DNA from: Bdellovibrio sp.
GTDB taxonomy: Bacteria; Bdellovibrionota; UBA1018
DNA length: 18,133 nucleotides
Direction: 5' to 3'
Assembly: GCA_016213345.1 (NCBI GenBank)
Contig: JACRAO010000230.1
Coordinates: 1-18,133, forward strand
Both the position numbers and the translations under genes were made by a program. This document shows positions 6,142 to 14,468 of the stretch, piece by piece. The notes under the pieces are model-generated. The model saw nothing but the letters and a program-made list of their open reading frames with translations. It ran no database searches and had not been told where the DNA came from. Each line of letters opens with the position of its first letter. Within the stretch, counting starts at the first letter, position 1.

Positions 6142-8574
6142 ATGAAAATAGTTATGTTAACGAATTTATTAAAGAAATCTATTAGGTCAGTTAGTTCGTT
6201 CGTTTATTCATTAGTTGTTCTAGCAAATAGTAAACTTGTGTTTACTCGTATAAGAAACGTTGCACTATGCGGTTTGTTTTTTACAATCATTTCCGTTGTG
6301 GTGGCACCTCATAGTGTAATTGGCTTAAAGGCTTTAATTGCATTTGGTTTTGTTATGATTTTTTTTCTGTCAGCTCAAACAAATAAGCAATGCCTGGTTT
6401 GTGTTGAAAAAAGAAAGCTAAACAATTTTATTAGGGTATTAGATACAGTGTCTGAAGGAATTACCTTATATGGTGCAGATAAGAAATATATTTACTCTAA
6501 TCTTGCAGCCGCAAAAATGTTGGGATTTCAATCAGTAGAAAGTTTGCTTAAAGCTAAAACAGATAGTATAAGCAACGGTTTTAAAGCTTGGGATAATTCA
6601 GGCAATGTTATTTCTAATTATGATTTTTTAAATTATAAAATTTTTAACTATGAACAATCATCAGACATGACTATTCGTATGCAAGATATTAAAACAGGCG
6701 AAGAAACATGGAGAACAATAAAATCTATTCCTTTAGTCAATGGTCAAAATAAACTAGATTTTTCTATTCAACTTGCAAGTGATATTACTGAAAAGAAGAT
6801 TTCAGAAAATAAGTTAAAATTTTTAGCAGAAATTAGCCAAATACTCTCCTCATCGATTGATTATTACGATAGAATTCGAGCTTTTGCTAAACTTTGTGTG
6901 CCCTTTATGGCAGATTGGTGCATTGTTGATATTTTAGAAGAAAATCAAAAACTAAGCCGTTTGGCTGCAGTACATACAGATCCAGAAAAAATAAGATTAT
7001 GTTATGAGCTTTTTGATGCCTACCCACCAGATCCAAGTCATCCTGCAAGCGTGTATAGTGTGATAAAATCAGAAAAAACAATCGTGTTTTCAAATATTGC
7101 TGATTCTTTAGTAGAAAACCTATCTAAAAATAAAAAACACTACGAGATGTTAAAGCAATTTAATGCAAAAGCTTATATGTGTGTTCCGCTTTTGATGAGA
7201 GACAGGAAAATAGGCGCTGTCTCGTTTGCTATGTCTGAATCAAATCGTATGTTTACACAAAAAGATGTTGTATTTGCCGAGGATGTTTGTAAAAGAGCAG
7301 CAGTTGCGATTGATAATGCTAGACTTTATAGCGAGGCAAAAAAAGTATTTAATCATCTGAATGACTCTGTAAAAGTTAAAGATCAATTTATAGCTAATGT
7401 TAGTCATGAAATACGTACTCCGCTGAATGGTATAATGGGAACTGTAGATTTATTGACTCGTACTTCCCTTAATGAAAATCAAAATAAATTAGTGCATATA
7501 CTAAATGTTTCTAGTCACACATTGTTGGATATTGTCAATAGTATTTTAGATTTTTCAAAAATCGAATCTGGCAAGATTGAACTAGACAGTATTGATTTTT
7601 CTTTGTTATCGGTTGTCAAAAATCAAGTAGAGCTATTAAGAGCAAAGGCTAATCAAAAAGGTGTTGAACTAGATTTTTTTATTTCTCCTGGTATTCCTTC
7701 AGTATTAAATGGTGATCCTGGCAGGTTGTCACAAATACTGCTGAATATTATAGGAAATGCAATTAAGTTCACCAATCGTGGAAAGATATATATTCATGGC
7801 ATACTGGATGATGTCTCGCAAAATATAGCCGAAATAAAAACTAAAGTTAAATTGCGCTTTATGGTGTCTGATACAGGCATTGGTCTCACAGAGTTAGAAT
7901 GTGAAAAAATTTTCCAGCCGTTTACTCAAGCAGATCCCACCATAGGTGCGAAATATGGCGGTACGGGATTGGGGTTAACTATTTGCAAACATCTTGTTGA
8001 GATTATGGGGGGACAAATAGGTGTAGAAAGCAAAAAAGATCATGGATCTAAATTTTGGTTTACCCTTAATTTTTCTACCACGCAGTTGCAAGCAGAGCCC
8101 AAGAAAGAAATGGCCAAAGACGTTGAGGTGGGCCAAATTATTGAGAAGAAGTCGCGCAGTGACATAAAAAAAGAAAAGCAGAAGAAAATTCTAATTGTCG
8201 AAGATAACGCTATCAATCAGCTAGTGACAAGACAACAACTTGCAGTATTGGGTTATGAACCGCATTCAGTTACTAGCGGAAAAGCAGCCATTGCTGCTAT
8301 TGCAAATGCTTCGTATGATCTGGTTTTGATGGATTGTATGATGCCTGAATTAGATGGGTTTAAGACAACACGGCTTATTAGAAGTTTAGAAATGTATGAT
8401 AATGAAAAGAATAATAAAGGCGCCAGCAATCGTATGCCAATTATTGCACTAACGGCTTATAATCGTAAACAAGACATTGAAAGATGTTTAGAGTTTGGGA
8501 TGGATGATTATATTTCTAAACCCACCAATATTGAGCAACTCGGAAATGTAATAAAAAGACATTTGCCTAATTAG
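6142..8574 (+). CDS. Membrane hybrid histidine kinase, PAS-GAF-HisKA-HATPase-REC
   Basis: An 810-residue sensor kinase. Two hydrophobic segments at about 39-56 and 60-78 form a membrane hairpin with almost no periplasmic loop, so sensing is probably cytoplasmic or within the membrane. Then come a PAS domain (about 94-220, ending in the typical DITEKK), a GAF domain (about 226-396) and HisKA with His422 in NVSHEIRTPLNG. The ATPase has its N box in NIIGNAIKFTNRG, G1 DTGIGL and G2 GGTGLGL. A C-terminal receiver (about 682-808) has Asp731 in LMDCMMPE and Lys in ISKPTN. There is no built-in HPt domain, so phosphate on Asp731 needs a separate HPt protein, and the one at 2376-2753 fits. ATG 6142 has AGG only 1-2 nt upstream; ATG 6154 is an alternative start. 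Its stop lies 2 bp from the convergent toxin gene. Confidence 0.92.
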   Translation: MKIVMLTNLLKKSIRSVSSFVYSLVVLANSKLVFTRIRNVALCGLFFTIISVVVAPHSVIGLKALIAFGFVMIFFLSAQTNKQCLVCVEKRKLNNFIRVLDTVSEGITLYGADKKYIYSNLAAAKMLGFQSVESLLKAKTDSISNGFKAWDNSGNVISNYDFLNYKIFNYEQSSDMTIRMQDIKTGEETWRTIKSIPLVNGQNKLDFSIQLASDITEKKISENKLKFLAEISQILSSSIDYYDRIRAFAKLCVPFMADWCIVDILEENQKLSRLAAVHTDPEKIRLCYELFDAYPPDPSHPASVYSVIKSEKTIVFSNIADSLVENLSKNKKHYEMLKQFNAKAYMCVPLLMRDRKIGAVSFAMSESNRMFTQKDVVFAEDVCKRAAVAIDNARLYSEAKKVFNHLNDSVKVKDQFIANVSHEIRTPLNGIMGTVDLLTRTSLNENQNKLVHILNVSSHTLLDIVNSILDFSKIESGKIELDSIDFSLLSVVKNQVELLRAKANQKGVELDFFISPGIPSVLNGDPGRLSQILLNIIGNAIKFTNRGKIYIHGILDDVSQNIAEIKTKVKLRFMVSDTGIGLTELECEKIFQPFTQADPTIGAKYGGTGLGLTICKHLVEIMGGQIGVESKKDHGSKFWFTLNFSTTQLQAEPKKEMAKDVEVGQIIEKKSRSDIKKEKQKKILIVEDNAINQLVTRQQLAVLGYEPHSVTSGKAAIAAIANASYDLVLMDCMMPELDGFKTTRLIRSLEMYDNEKNNKGASNRMPIIALTAYNRKQDIERCLEFGMDDYISKPTNIEQLGNVIKRHLPN

Positions 8575-8576
8575 GC

Positions 8577-8840
8577 TTATATATTAGAATAAACATCTCT
8601 TCTGTGGCCAATTTTTATTACATAAACAATGATGGTTTTCCTATCTATTGAATAAATAATTCTATAATCTCCAACTCTTAATTTCATTAGACCTTTTAAA
8701 TTTCTTCTTAGAGGAATACCAAATCGAATAGGATCGCTAACTAATTTCTCTTCTATTGCGCGTTGAATAATATAAAGAATATCTTTAGATATTCTCTTTA
8801 AATCTTTTTTTACAGATTTTTTGTAGACGATATGCCACAT
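8577..8840 (-). CDS. RelE/ParE-family toxin
   Basis: An 87-residue basic protein of usual RelE/ParE length. The N-terminal VYKKSVKKDLKRI is the family's first helix. The centre has IRFGIPLRRNLKGLMKLRVGDYRIIY, and the end IGHRRDVY matches the RelE ending HRRxxY, which contributes catalytic residues in mRNA-cleaving members. This suggests a ribosome-dependent mRNA endonuclease rather than a gyrase poison, but sequence alone does not settle it. Its ATG directly abuts the stop of the antitoxin gene upstream, so the two are co-translated. It ends 2 bp from the convergent kinase gene. Confidence 0.88.
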   Translation of the reverse strand: MWHIVYKKSVKKDLKRISKDILYIIQRAIEEKLVSDPIRFGIPLRRNLKGLMKLRVGDYRIIYSIDRKTIIVYVIKIGHRRDVYSNI

Positions 8841-9065
8841 TTATTGTTTTTTCCAAATCTGCTTGTGAGATATAATTTTTTCACCTTCTCTTTCGGCAGC
8901 AATTTTTGCAAAATATAAATCTTCTTGGAGTTCGAGAGCTTCTTTTGCTAGTTCAATAACAACAGCAGATAAGGAGGGAGCTTTTTTTAGTTCTTTTAGT
9001 GCTTCTAGCTCGCTATATAAACTATCATCAATCGACAAATTAATTCTCTTTTTCAGGGTAGGCAT
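8841..9065 (-). CDS. Ribbon-helix-helix antitoxin
   Basis: A 74-residue partner of the toxin at 8577-8840. TLKKRINLSIDDSLYSELEAL is the beta strand and first helix of a CopG/RelB-like ribbon-helix-helix DNA-binding domain; the acidic and polar C-terminal part (EALELQEDLYFAKIAAERE) would wrap the toxin. The frame is open to about 9218, but ATG 9065 has AGGAG (9077-9073) at a good spacing and the MPTLKKR start expected for the family, and the promoter sits just upstream. It presumably represses its own promoter through the inverted repeat at 9082-9107, with the toxin as co-repressor. Confidence 0.87.
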   Translation of the reverse strand: MPTLKKRINLSIDDSLYSELEALKELKKAPSLSAVVIELAKEALELQEDLYFAKIAAEREGEKIISHKQIWKKQ

Positions 9066-9081
9066 TATCCATCTCCTATTT

Positions 9082-9112
9082 TTAGTGTAACACCTGAGTA
9101 ACACTAAGTCAA
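9082..9112 (-). promoter_or_regulatory. Toxin-antitoxin promoter with operator
   Basis: On the minus strand, -35 TTGACT (9112-9107) and -10 TACACT (9089-9084) are 17 bp apart. TTAGTGT (9082-9088) and ACACTAA (9101-9107) form a perfect 7-bp inverted repeat that covers the spacer and the -10 box. This is the usual arrangement for autorepression by a ribbon-helix-helix antitoxin. Confidence 0.7.
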
Positions 9113-9160
9113 TTGTTTTATTTCTAGGGGTGGAATAAACTGGTTGGGCCATAACTAGTG

Positions 9161-9186
9161 GTTTGAAAAATAGCGGTGGTAGGATT
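9161..9186 (-). repeat. Duplicate of the tRNA-fMet 3' end (att-like)
   Basis: This segment matches 9426-9451 at 25 of 26 positions. The true copy covers the last 16 nt of the initiator tRNA plus 10 nt of its 3' flank. The copy here is in the same orientation but is not joined to a tRNA body. Duplicated tRNA 3' ends are the normal trace of integration by a tyrosine recombinase. A partial inverted third copy is seen at 9214-9254 (TTCAAATCCTAC and ATTTTTCAAACA), making 9161-9248 an imperfect palindrome. Confidence 0.6.
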
Positions 9187-9237
9187 GTGCTGAAGCACCC
9201 ACGGCTGTTTCGTTTCAAATCCTACTAGCTATAATAG

Positions 9238-9435
9238 ATTTTTCAAACAGATACGAGCTAGACGAGGAAGACGACGACGCCCGACCAAAGTGTATATAGA
9301 AATACACTGCGGGAGGAAGGAGGAGTCTGACAAAGTGACATAAAGACGGCGAGCTGGAAGCGAGCACGCTTTACTTTGCAAGCGCAGACAGGATGTCGAG
9401 CATGACGAAGTATAGCGAAGTATATGTTTGAAAAA

Positions 9436-9436
<1 letters not shown>
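9238..9436. mobile_element. 199-bp MITE-like element beside tRNA-fMet
   Basis: The ends ATTTTTCAAACAGATAC (9238-9254) and GTATATGTTTGAAAAAT (9420-9436) are 17-bp terminal inverted repeats with one mismatch. The interior has no ORF of note and looks richer in G+C than its surroundings. It contains stems AGTGTAT/ATACACT (9289-9308) and CGCTT/AAGCG (about 9368-9385). An AG dinucleotide flanks both sides and could be a 2-bp target duplication. The right end stops exactly at the tRNA discriminator base. It fits a non-autonomous miniature element, or the remains of a tRNA-targeted insertion. I do not recognise the family. Confidence 0.55.
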
Positions 9437-9509
<73 letters not shown>

Positions 9510-9529
9510 ACAGTTAGTAAGTCTTTCCT

Positions 9530-9559
9530 AATGTATTATTTTCTGCTCAGAGAAGTCAA
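9530..9559 (-). promoter_or_regulatory. Promoter of tRNA-fMet
   Basis: On the minus strand, TTGACT (9559-9554) and TACATT (9535-9530) are 18 bp apart. The start point would be near 9523, about 14 nt before the mature 5' end of the tRNA. Confidence 0.55.
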
Positions 9560-9567
9560 GATAAGAA

Positions 9568-10224
9568 TTATGACTCTATATAATAATATTCGCCAGGACG
9601 TAAATTTTTTAAAGTTATACCGTCTATGGACTTTAAACACATTCTTTCAACAAAAAAGCCTTTTCGGCTTAAAAAAATTTTTAGGGCATTGCCATTACCT
9701 TTAATTATGATTTCAAGTCTCGTTTTGCTCTTTAGCTTTTGCATAGTTTTGATCTTCAATGCCGGTCTTTCAAGACTCATAAGAGCTTCAGAAGCAAAAT
9801 GACCCTTGACTTTGATGTCATACACTCTAGAAATATCCTTAGCCTTTTGAAATCGCTGTGCCCAGTTCCCATCGTTTGTTAATAGAACCAATCCATCCGT
9901 GTTATACTCCAATCGCCCTACTGGAAAAACCTTGGATTTAACATTTTTTAAAAAATAAGATAAATTTTTTCTTCCCTCAGGATCAGAAAGTGTAGCAATC
10001 ACTCCTTGCGGTTTATAAAAGGCAATGTAAACAAAAGATTCTGCTTGTTGTAAAAGTTTTCCCTGAACCTTTATATGATCTTTCCTGAAAACCGCTTTAT
10101 CGCCTAACTTCGCAACTCGGCCATTAATAGTTACCAAACCTTGAGCTATTAGTTCTTCTGATTTTCTACGAGAAGCAATGCCAGCATGAGCAATTATTTT
10201 CTGAACTCTCTCTTTCTTAACCAT
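9568..10224 (-). CDS. rluB: RsuA/RluB-family 23S or 16S rRNA pseudouridine synthase
   Basis: A 218-residue protein. An N-terminal S4 RNA-binding domain (residues 3-60, VQKIIAHAGIASRRKSEELI) is followed by the catalytic domain (from about 65: FYKPQGVIAT, DPEGRKNLSYF). It would isomerise a uridine in ribosomal RNA, most likely in 23S helix 80 as RluB does, given the position next to scpB. One oddity: the catalytic motif normally GRLDxxTxGLLLLTNDG reads GRLEYNTDGLVLLTNDG, with Glu106 (codon GAG) where the family has its catalytic Asp. It starts directly after the stop of the upstream outer-membrane gene with no gap and ends the operon. Confidence 0.88.
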   Translation of the reverse strand: MVKKERVQKIIAHAGIASRRKSEELIAQGLVTINGRVAKLGDKAVFRKDHIKVQGKLLQQAESFVYIAFYKPQGVIATLSDPEGRKNLSYFLKNVKSKVFPVGRLEYNTDGLVLLTNDGNWAQRFQKAKDISRVYDIKVKGHFASEALMSLERPALKIKTMQKLKSKTRLEIIIKGNGNALKIFLSRKGFFVERMCLKSIDGITLKNLRPGEYYYIES

Positions 10225-10887
10225 CTAAAACTCAAAACGGAGTCCAGTATAATATGCCCTACCGCTCATAGCGGCAGAAGAATTACTGCCTTTCAAAAAT
10301 CTTGCCTCAAAAATTAAATATGTTCTGGCAATGCCATAATCATAAAAGAAATCTTTTCCATTCTCTGAATCAAAAAAATTTAATAATAACCACGCTCCAA
10401 TAGTTGGACCTTGTACGATAAGATTGCCACTGCTGTTATTGTTTCTTAGTCTGTATTTCCAAAATTCCCATGAATAAGCAACGTTTGGTACAATAAATTG
10501 ATTTCTAAAATAACAAAGTTGATAACGAAGCTCGCCTCCTAAAGAAAAAGAATAAACCAACTCTTGCTTTGTCCCTGTATCCCTTGAAGAAGGTGTGTGA
10601 ATTGCTGTCAATAAACCTATTCCTAAGACCCCATAGGGTTGCACAAAACGGGGCTGAAATTCTACTTGAATTGTGTAGTGATTTAACCAAATTGGTGTAT
10701 TATCAGGTATTTCAAAGAGATCGTTATTGATTTGATAAGGAGACATATTAAGCTCAACACCCCATTGAGGTTTATAGTGATTGTATTTGAGATCTCCTAA
10801 GTCAAAGGTCGAAGTTTCAGTCGCAGAAAACCCACTTAATGGAAATAAAAAAAATAAACAGATAAAACATAATCTAAATCTTTTCAC
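10225..10887 (-). CDS. Small outer-membrane beta-barrel-like protein
   Basis: About 220 residues. The N-terminus MKRFRLCFICLFFLFPLSGFSA is a good signal peptide, with cleavage after FSA. The mature part has alternating hydrophobic and polar stretches and many aromatic residues, and ends in TGLRFEF. A final Phe in an alternating strand is the C-terminal signal of outer-membrane barrels. The longest frame starts at TTG 10896, but GTG 10887 is better placed after AAAGGAG (9-nt spacer). It lies between scpB (35 bp upstream) and rluB (directly abutting) and is probably co-transcribed. The molecular role is unknown; a small number of strands (8-10) is likely for this size. Confidence 0.72.
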   Translation of the reverse strand: MKRFRLCFICLFFLFPLSGFSATETSTFDLGDLKYNHYKPQWGVELNMSPYQINNDLFEIPDNTPIWLNHYTIQVEFQPRFVQPYGVLGIGLLTAIHTPSSRDTGTKQELVYSFSLGGELRYQLCYFRNQFIVPNVAYSWEFWKYRLRNNNSSGNLIVQGPTIGAWLLLNFFDSENGKDFFYDYGIARTYLIFEARFLKGSNSSAAMSGRAYYTGLRFEF

Positions 10888-10922
10888 AAAAATCAACTCC
10901 TTTTGTTGAAACTGATAAAGTT

Positions 10923-11945
10923 CTATTCGAGAGATATCTTTGCCGTATCCTGTTTATTACCTGATTGTGGAAGAATAGTCAACTGCTCTGCTTCGATATT
11001 ATTAATGCTTTGGGGACCAGTATTCTCTAGTGCATTAGCTTGGAGTTCCGCTTCTTGTTGTTTTTGCTCGTCAATAAAAGGCGTTGTAATAGAAATAGAA
11101 CTAATTTTTTCACGAATTTCGTTTAAAATCTTTAAATCTTCTTTGGGATCATAGTCTACTAGTCTAGTTGTATTTGCGTCTTTGCCATCTTGGCTGATTT
11201 TTTCGACCAAAGCTTTCATGGTTATAATATCTGGATTGTCTTGAGTTTTTAGATTTTCTAAAGCAGGGATCATTTGTTCGATCTCATGTAACGGCGGTAA
11301 AGCGCTTAAGTCTTTTAAGCCAAATAAATGCAAAAAATCTAGAGTGGTTGTGTAAAGAATAGGCCTTCCAGGAAGTTCAGAGCGTCCTGAAATTTCAATC
11401 ATCTTTTTTTCAAGCAATAGGTGAATGAAATATGTTGAGTCTACTCCTCTGATTTTATCTATTTCCTCTTTCATAACAGGCTGTTTGTATGCTGTAAGTG
11501 CGAGTGTTTCCATTGCTCCTCGGCTAAGCTTCTGAAAGCGTATTTTAGAGAGCCTTTTTAAAAGAGACGCATGTATTGGTTTTGTTCTAAGCTGAAAACC
11601 GCCGCCTACTTCTACTAACTCAATACCGTGATCATAAGCCAGGTAGCGTTGACGTAGTTGTTCAATTGCTTTTTGAACATTTTCATCAGAAATTTCTGGT
11701 CCCAAAAGCTGATGAAGCTTGGCTTGAGAAATGGGCTGGTCAGAAACAAAAATCAAAGCCTCTAAACAAGACTCTAATTCACTAATATCTAAGACTGAAC
11801 ATTCGTTTGGACTTGTCTGCTCTTGTAGCAAGTTTTGATCTATTTTATCTTGTGGCTGATCTAGATTTGTTACATCTAGTATTGAAGTAGGATTTTCAAT
11901 AAGTGTCACAAAATTATTATTACTTAGTTTTTTTTCTTCGTTCAT
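10923..11945 (-). CDS. scpB: Segregation and condensation protein B
   Basis: ScpB binds ScpA and the SMC ATPase to form the bacterial condensin that compacts and separates chromosomes. Two winged-helix domains are visible: the first with LEALIFVSDQPISQAKL and VEVGGGFQLRTKP, the second with ALTAYKQPVMKEEIDKIRGVDS and GRSELPGRPILYTT, the most conserved ScpB motifs. At 340 residues it is longer than the usual 180-200. About 55 polar residues precede the first domain, and a low-complexity tail of about 110, rich in Gln, Glu and Asn, follows the second. Its ATG overlaps the TGA of scpA (ATGA), which implies translational coupling. Confidence 0.95.
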   Translation of the reverse strand: MNEEKKLSNNNFVTLIENPTSILDVTNLDQPQDKIDQNLLQEQTSPNECSVLDISELESCLEALIFVSDQPISQAKLHQLLGPEISDENVQKAIEQLRQRYLAYDHGIELVEVGGGFQLRTKPIHASLLKRLSKIRFQKLSRGAMETLALTAYKQPVMKEEIDKIRGVDSTYFIHLLLEKKMIEISGRSELPGRPILYTTTLDFLHLFGLKDLSALPPLHEIEQMIPALENLKTQDNPDIITMKALVEKISQDGKDANTTRLVDYDPKEDLKILNEIREKISSISITTPFIDEQKQQEAELQANALENTGPQSINNIEAEQLTILPQSGNKQDTAKISLE

Positions 11946-12733
11946 AAACTTTGTTCCTTAATGCTTTCTGGTTCGAAACCAGAAGCCTGTGCTAAATCAA
12001 AATACTTTATATTTTCCATAAGCTCAAGATAAATAACTTCATAAATCTTTTGCTGATGGAGTTTTATTTTTTTAAGACGCGAAAGCTCTAATGCAGCTAA
12101 AAAAGTGACTACTGTTTCTGGACGTGACGTCATGTCTTGAATTAGATTTTGCAATTCAAACCATTTTCCAACTTCTAGTTTCTCTGAAAACTGCATAATT
12201 TTTTGTGTGAGTGAGACGGTTTCTTTTTTTAAAATCTGAATTTTTTTCCTGCTTCTTAAAAATGTATCTTGATAACTTAAAGCAAGTTCTGTTAGGTTTA
12301 TTTCTTTCCAAATTTTTTCAACAGGTAGTTTGGATGCATGTCTGGTAAATACATCCTCCCCTAAAAGGGGGAGAGTCGCTAATTCTTCGCCTGCTTTCTG
12401 AAATTTTTGCAATTCTAAGAGTTGTCTTATTAGGTTTTCTTGGGTTAAAAGATCTTCGTCTTCATTGGCAACGTCCTGCGCCGTTGCCGTTGCATCTTCT
12501 GGCAATAGGGCTTTGCTTTTCCAGTGAATTAGAGTTGCAGCCATTACTAGAAATTCACTGGCTATATCAAAGTTCAGTGTTTGCATTAGCTTGATATATT
12601 CTAAATATTGATCTGTGATTTTACTTATGGATATTTTTGAAATATCCATCTCATGACTTTGAATAAGATAAAGTAGTAAGTCTAATGGACCTTCAAAATT
12701 TTCTAAATGCACACTTAATGGTGTCCTAGGCAT
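11942..12733 (-). CDS. scpA: Segregation and condensation protein A
   Basis: ScpA is the kleisin subunit bridging SMC heads and ScpB. The N-terminal signature is clear: VHLENFEGPLDLLLYLIQSHEMDI, then ISKITDQYLEYI and EFLVMAATLIHWKSKALLP. The C-terminal part (VVTFLAALELSRLKKIKLHQ) is the winged helix that touches the second SMC head. The 263-residue length is typical. It starts 18 bp after the trpS stop and its own stop overlaps the scpB start by 4 bp. Confidence 0.95.
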   Translation of the reverse strand: MPRTPLSVHLENFEGPLDLLLYLIQSHEMDISKISISKITDQYLEYIKLMQTLNFDIASEFLVMAATLIHWKSKALLPEDATATAQDVANEDEDLLTQENLIRQLLELQKFQKAGEELATLPLLGEDVFTRHASKLPVEKIWKEINLTELALSYQDTFLRSRKKIQILKKETVSLTQKIMQFSEKLEVGKWFELQNLIQDMTSRPETVVTFLAALELSRLKKIKLHQQKIYEVIYLELMENIKYFDLAQASGFEPESIKEQSL

Positions 12734-12751
12734 TTTATTATCATAACGAAA

Positions 12752-13780
12752 TCACTCACTAAATGCAATAAAACCGATACGTTCATGGACTTTTTTGATA
12801 GTTTTTTGTGCTCTATTTCTTGCCTTTTCCGCCCCGTCTTTTAATAGTGTAGCCAAATAAGTACTATCTTTTAGGATTTCATTTGCTTTTTTACGGATTG
12901 GTTCGATTGAGTGTACTATGAGCTCAGCAGTGTCTGATTTCAGGTGTCCATATTGTTTCCCGGCATATTCTTGAACCAGGGCATAAATGGGTTTACTTAA
13001 TATGGCAGATTGAATTTGAAGTAGATTTTTCACCCCATGCTTGCTTGGATCATCTGTGATTTCCTTGCCAGAGTCTGTCACGGCGCGTTTTACTTTTCTA
13101 ATGATTTCATCATTAGAGTCGTGTAATGCAAATGTTCCATTATGATAGTCATCAGATTTTGACATTTTGACCAAAGGATTTTGAAGACTCATGATGCGAG
13201 CCCCTACTTTTGGCATAAGAGCGCTAGGTACTGTAAAAAGATCTTTTCCATAAATATTATTTAGTCGCTCTGCAATGTCTCGTGTAATTTCGATATGTTG
13301 TTTTTGATCATCACCAACTGGTACCAAGTTTGTTTGATAAAGTAAAATATCTGCTGCCATAAGCAAAGGATAGCAAAATACACCTGCTTGGATATTTTTA
13401 TTCTCTTTTTTTTGGTCCTCTTTTTGAACCTTGTCTTTGTATTGAGTCATGCGACTTAGTTCTCCCATAGAACTATAGCAAGTCAATATCCAAGCAAGCT
13501 CTGTATGTTCTGGTACGTGAGATTGTACAAAAATAAGTGCCTTGTTGGGATCAATCCCACAAGCTACATAACTTGCCAATACATACAATGTGCGCTCTCT
13601 TAGTTTTTGTGGGTCTTGTTTTGCGGTAATTGCATGCAGATCAACTGCAAAAAAAATACAATCATAGTCATTTTGCATTTTTACCCAGTTTTTAATGGCA
13701 CCTAAGTAATTGCCAATAGTAGGAATGTTTGTTGGTTTTACTGCTGACAGGAGGATTTGCTTTACTGTTTTTTCATTCAT
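12752..13780 (-). CDS. trpS: Tryptophanyl-tRNA synthetase
   Basis: A class I aminoacyl-tRNA synthetase that charges tRNA-Trp in the cytoplasm. The HIGH-equivalent signature is PTNIPTIGNYLGA (TIGN at 21-24), and KMSKS lies at 205-209 (LVKMSKSDDYHNG). GDDQKQHIEITRDIAERLN is the conserved tryptophan/ATP-site segment. At 342 residues it has the normal length. It starts 1 bp after the upstream protease gene stops and is read through to scpA, so tryptophan charging and condensin genes share a transcript. No T-box or trp leader is seen. Confidence 0.96.
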   Translation of the reverse strand: MNEKTVKQILLSAVKPTNIPTIGNYLGAIKNWVKMQNDYDCIFFAVDLHAITAKQDPQKLRERTLYVLASYVACGIDPNKALIFVQSHVPEHTELAWILTCYSSMGELSRMTQYKDKVQKEDQKKENKNIQAGVFCYPLLMAADILLYQTNLVPVGDDQKQHIEITRDIAERLNNIYGKDLFTVPSALMPKVGARIMSLQNPLVKMSKSDDYHNGTFALHDSNDEIIRKVKRAVTDSGKEITDDPSKHGVKNLLQIQSAILSKPIYALVQEYAGKQYGHLKSDTAELIVHSIEPIRKKANEILKDSTYLATLLKDGAEKARNRAQKTIKKVHERIGFIAFSE

Positions 13781-13781
13781 A

Positions 13782-14468
13782 TTAATTTATTCCTATTAAA
13801 CCAAAAAAAGCAGAAGCCAGATAAAGTGTCACTTGTGTCAAAAAATTAATTGGATAGGTTAACATTTGAAAAGCTCCAATCCATAGTAGTCCTAAAAGAA
13901 TGAAAAAACTATATTGAGATATGGCTTCGTATTTGCGTGCAGTTTCGTAAGATAAAAAACTTTCTACCATTTTGCTTCCGTCTAAAGGAGGTAGTGGTAT
14001 GAGATTAAATATTGCTAATGCATAATTTAAAGAAATCGAAATATAAGCCATGGCAATCAAAGGTTCATATAAATAAAAATTTGCAGGTATATAATGGTTA
14101 ATAAGACAAAACATCAATGATGAAATAATAGCCAATAAAAAATTCATACCCGGTCCCGCAAGTGATACCCAAAAAAGTCCGGCTCGGTATTTTGTAAACT
14201 GCGTTGGATTTATAGGAACAGGCCTGGCCCATCCAAAAAGTAAGTTAATCCCTAAAATCATATTGATGGCAGGAAATAATATAGTCCCTATTGGGTCCAA
14301 ATGTGGCAAAGGATTTAACGTAAGACGTCCCATGTTCTTTGCAGTCGTGTCACCAAATTTATTTGCCACAAAACCATGAGCGAATTCGTGAAACACAATA
14401 GCCATTACAAAAGGAACTGCCTGAATAAGCATCATTTGTAGTCTGTCTGTTAAACTGTGGTCTATCAT
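13782..14468 (-). CDS. M50-family site-2 protease (membrane metalloprotease)
   Basis: A 228-residue integral membrane zinc protease of the compact bacterial type. HEFAHG (His27, Glu28, His31) in the first long hydrophobic segment supplies two zinc ligands and the catalytic base. Asn155 and Asp163 in FNLIPLPPLDGSKM provide the third ligand region. About five or six hydrophobic segments are visible. Members with no PDZ domain, like this one, often sit next to trpS or scpA in Deltaproteobacteria, but their substrates are mostly unknown. It is the first gene of the minus-strand operon. The ATG is preceded by CTGGATAACATT, a weak ribosome binding site. Confidence 0.9.
   Translation of the reverse strand: MIDHSLTDRLQMMLIQAVPFVMAIVFHEFAHGFVANKFGDTTAKNMGRLTLNPLPHLDPIGTILFPAINMILGINLLFGWARPVPINPTQFTKYRAGLFWVSLAGPGMNFLLAIISSLMFCLINHYIPANFYLYEPLIAMAYISISLNYALAIFNLIPLPPLDGSKMVESFLSYETARKYEAISQYSFFILLGLLWIGAFQMLTYPINFLTQVTLYLASAFFGLIGIN

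Noticed and set aside
9066..9218. N-terminal extension of the antitoxin frame
   Set aside because: The extension covers the promoter and operator. ATG 9065 has a strong AGGAG and the normal family start.
13477..13493. Sigma-54-like TTGGATATTGACTTGCT on the minus strand
   Set aside because: The spacing is right but the -24 box is poor, and it lies in the middle of trpS with no gene start downstream.
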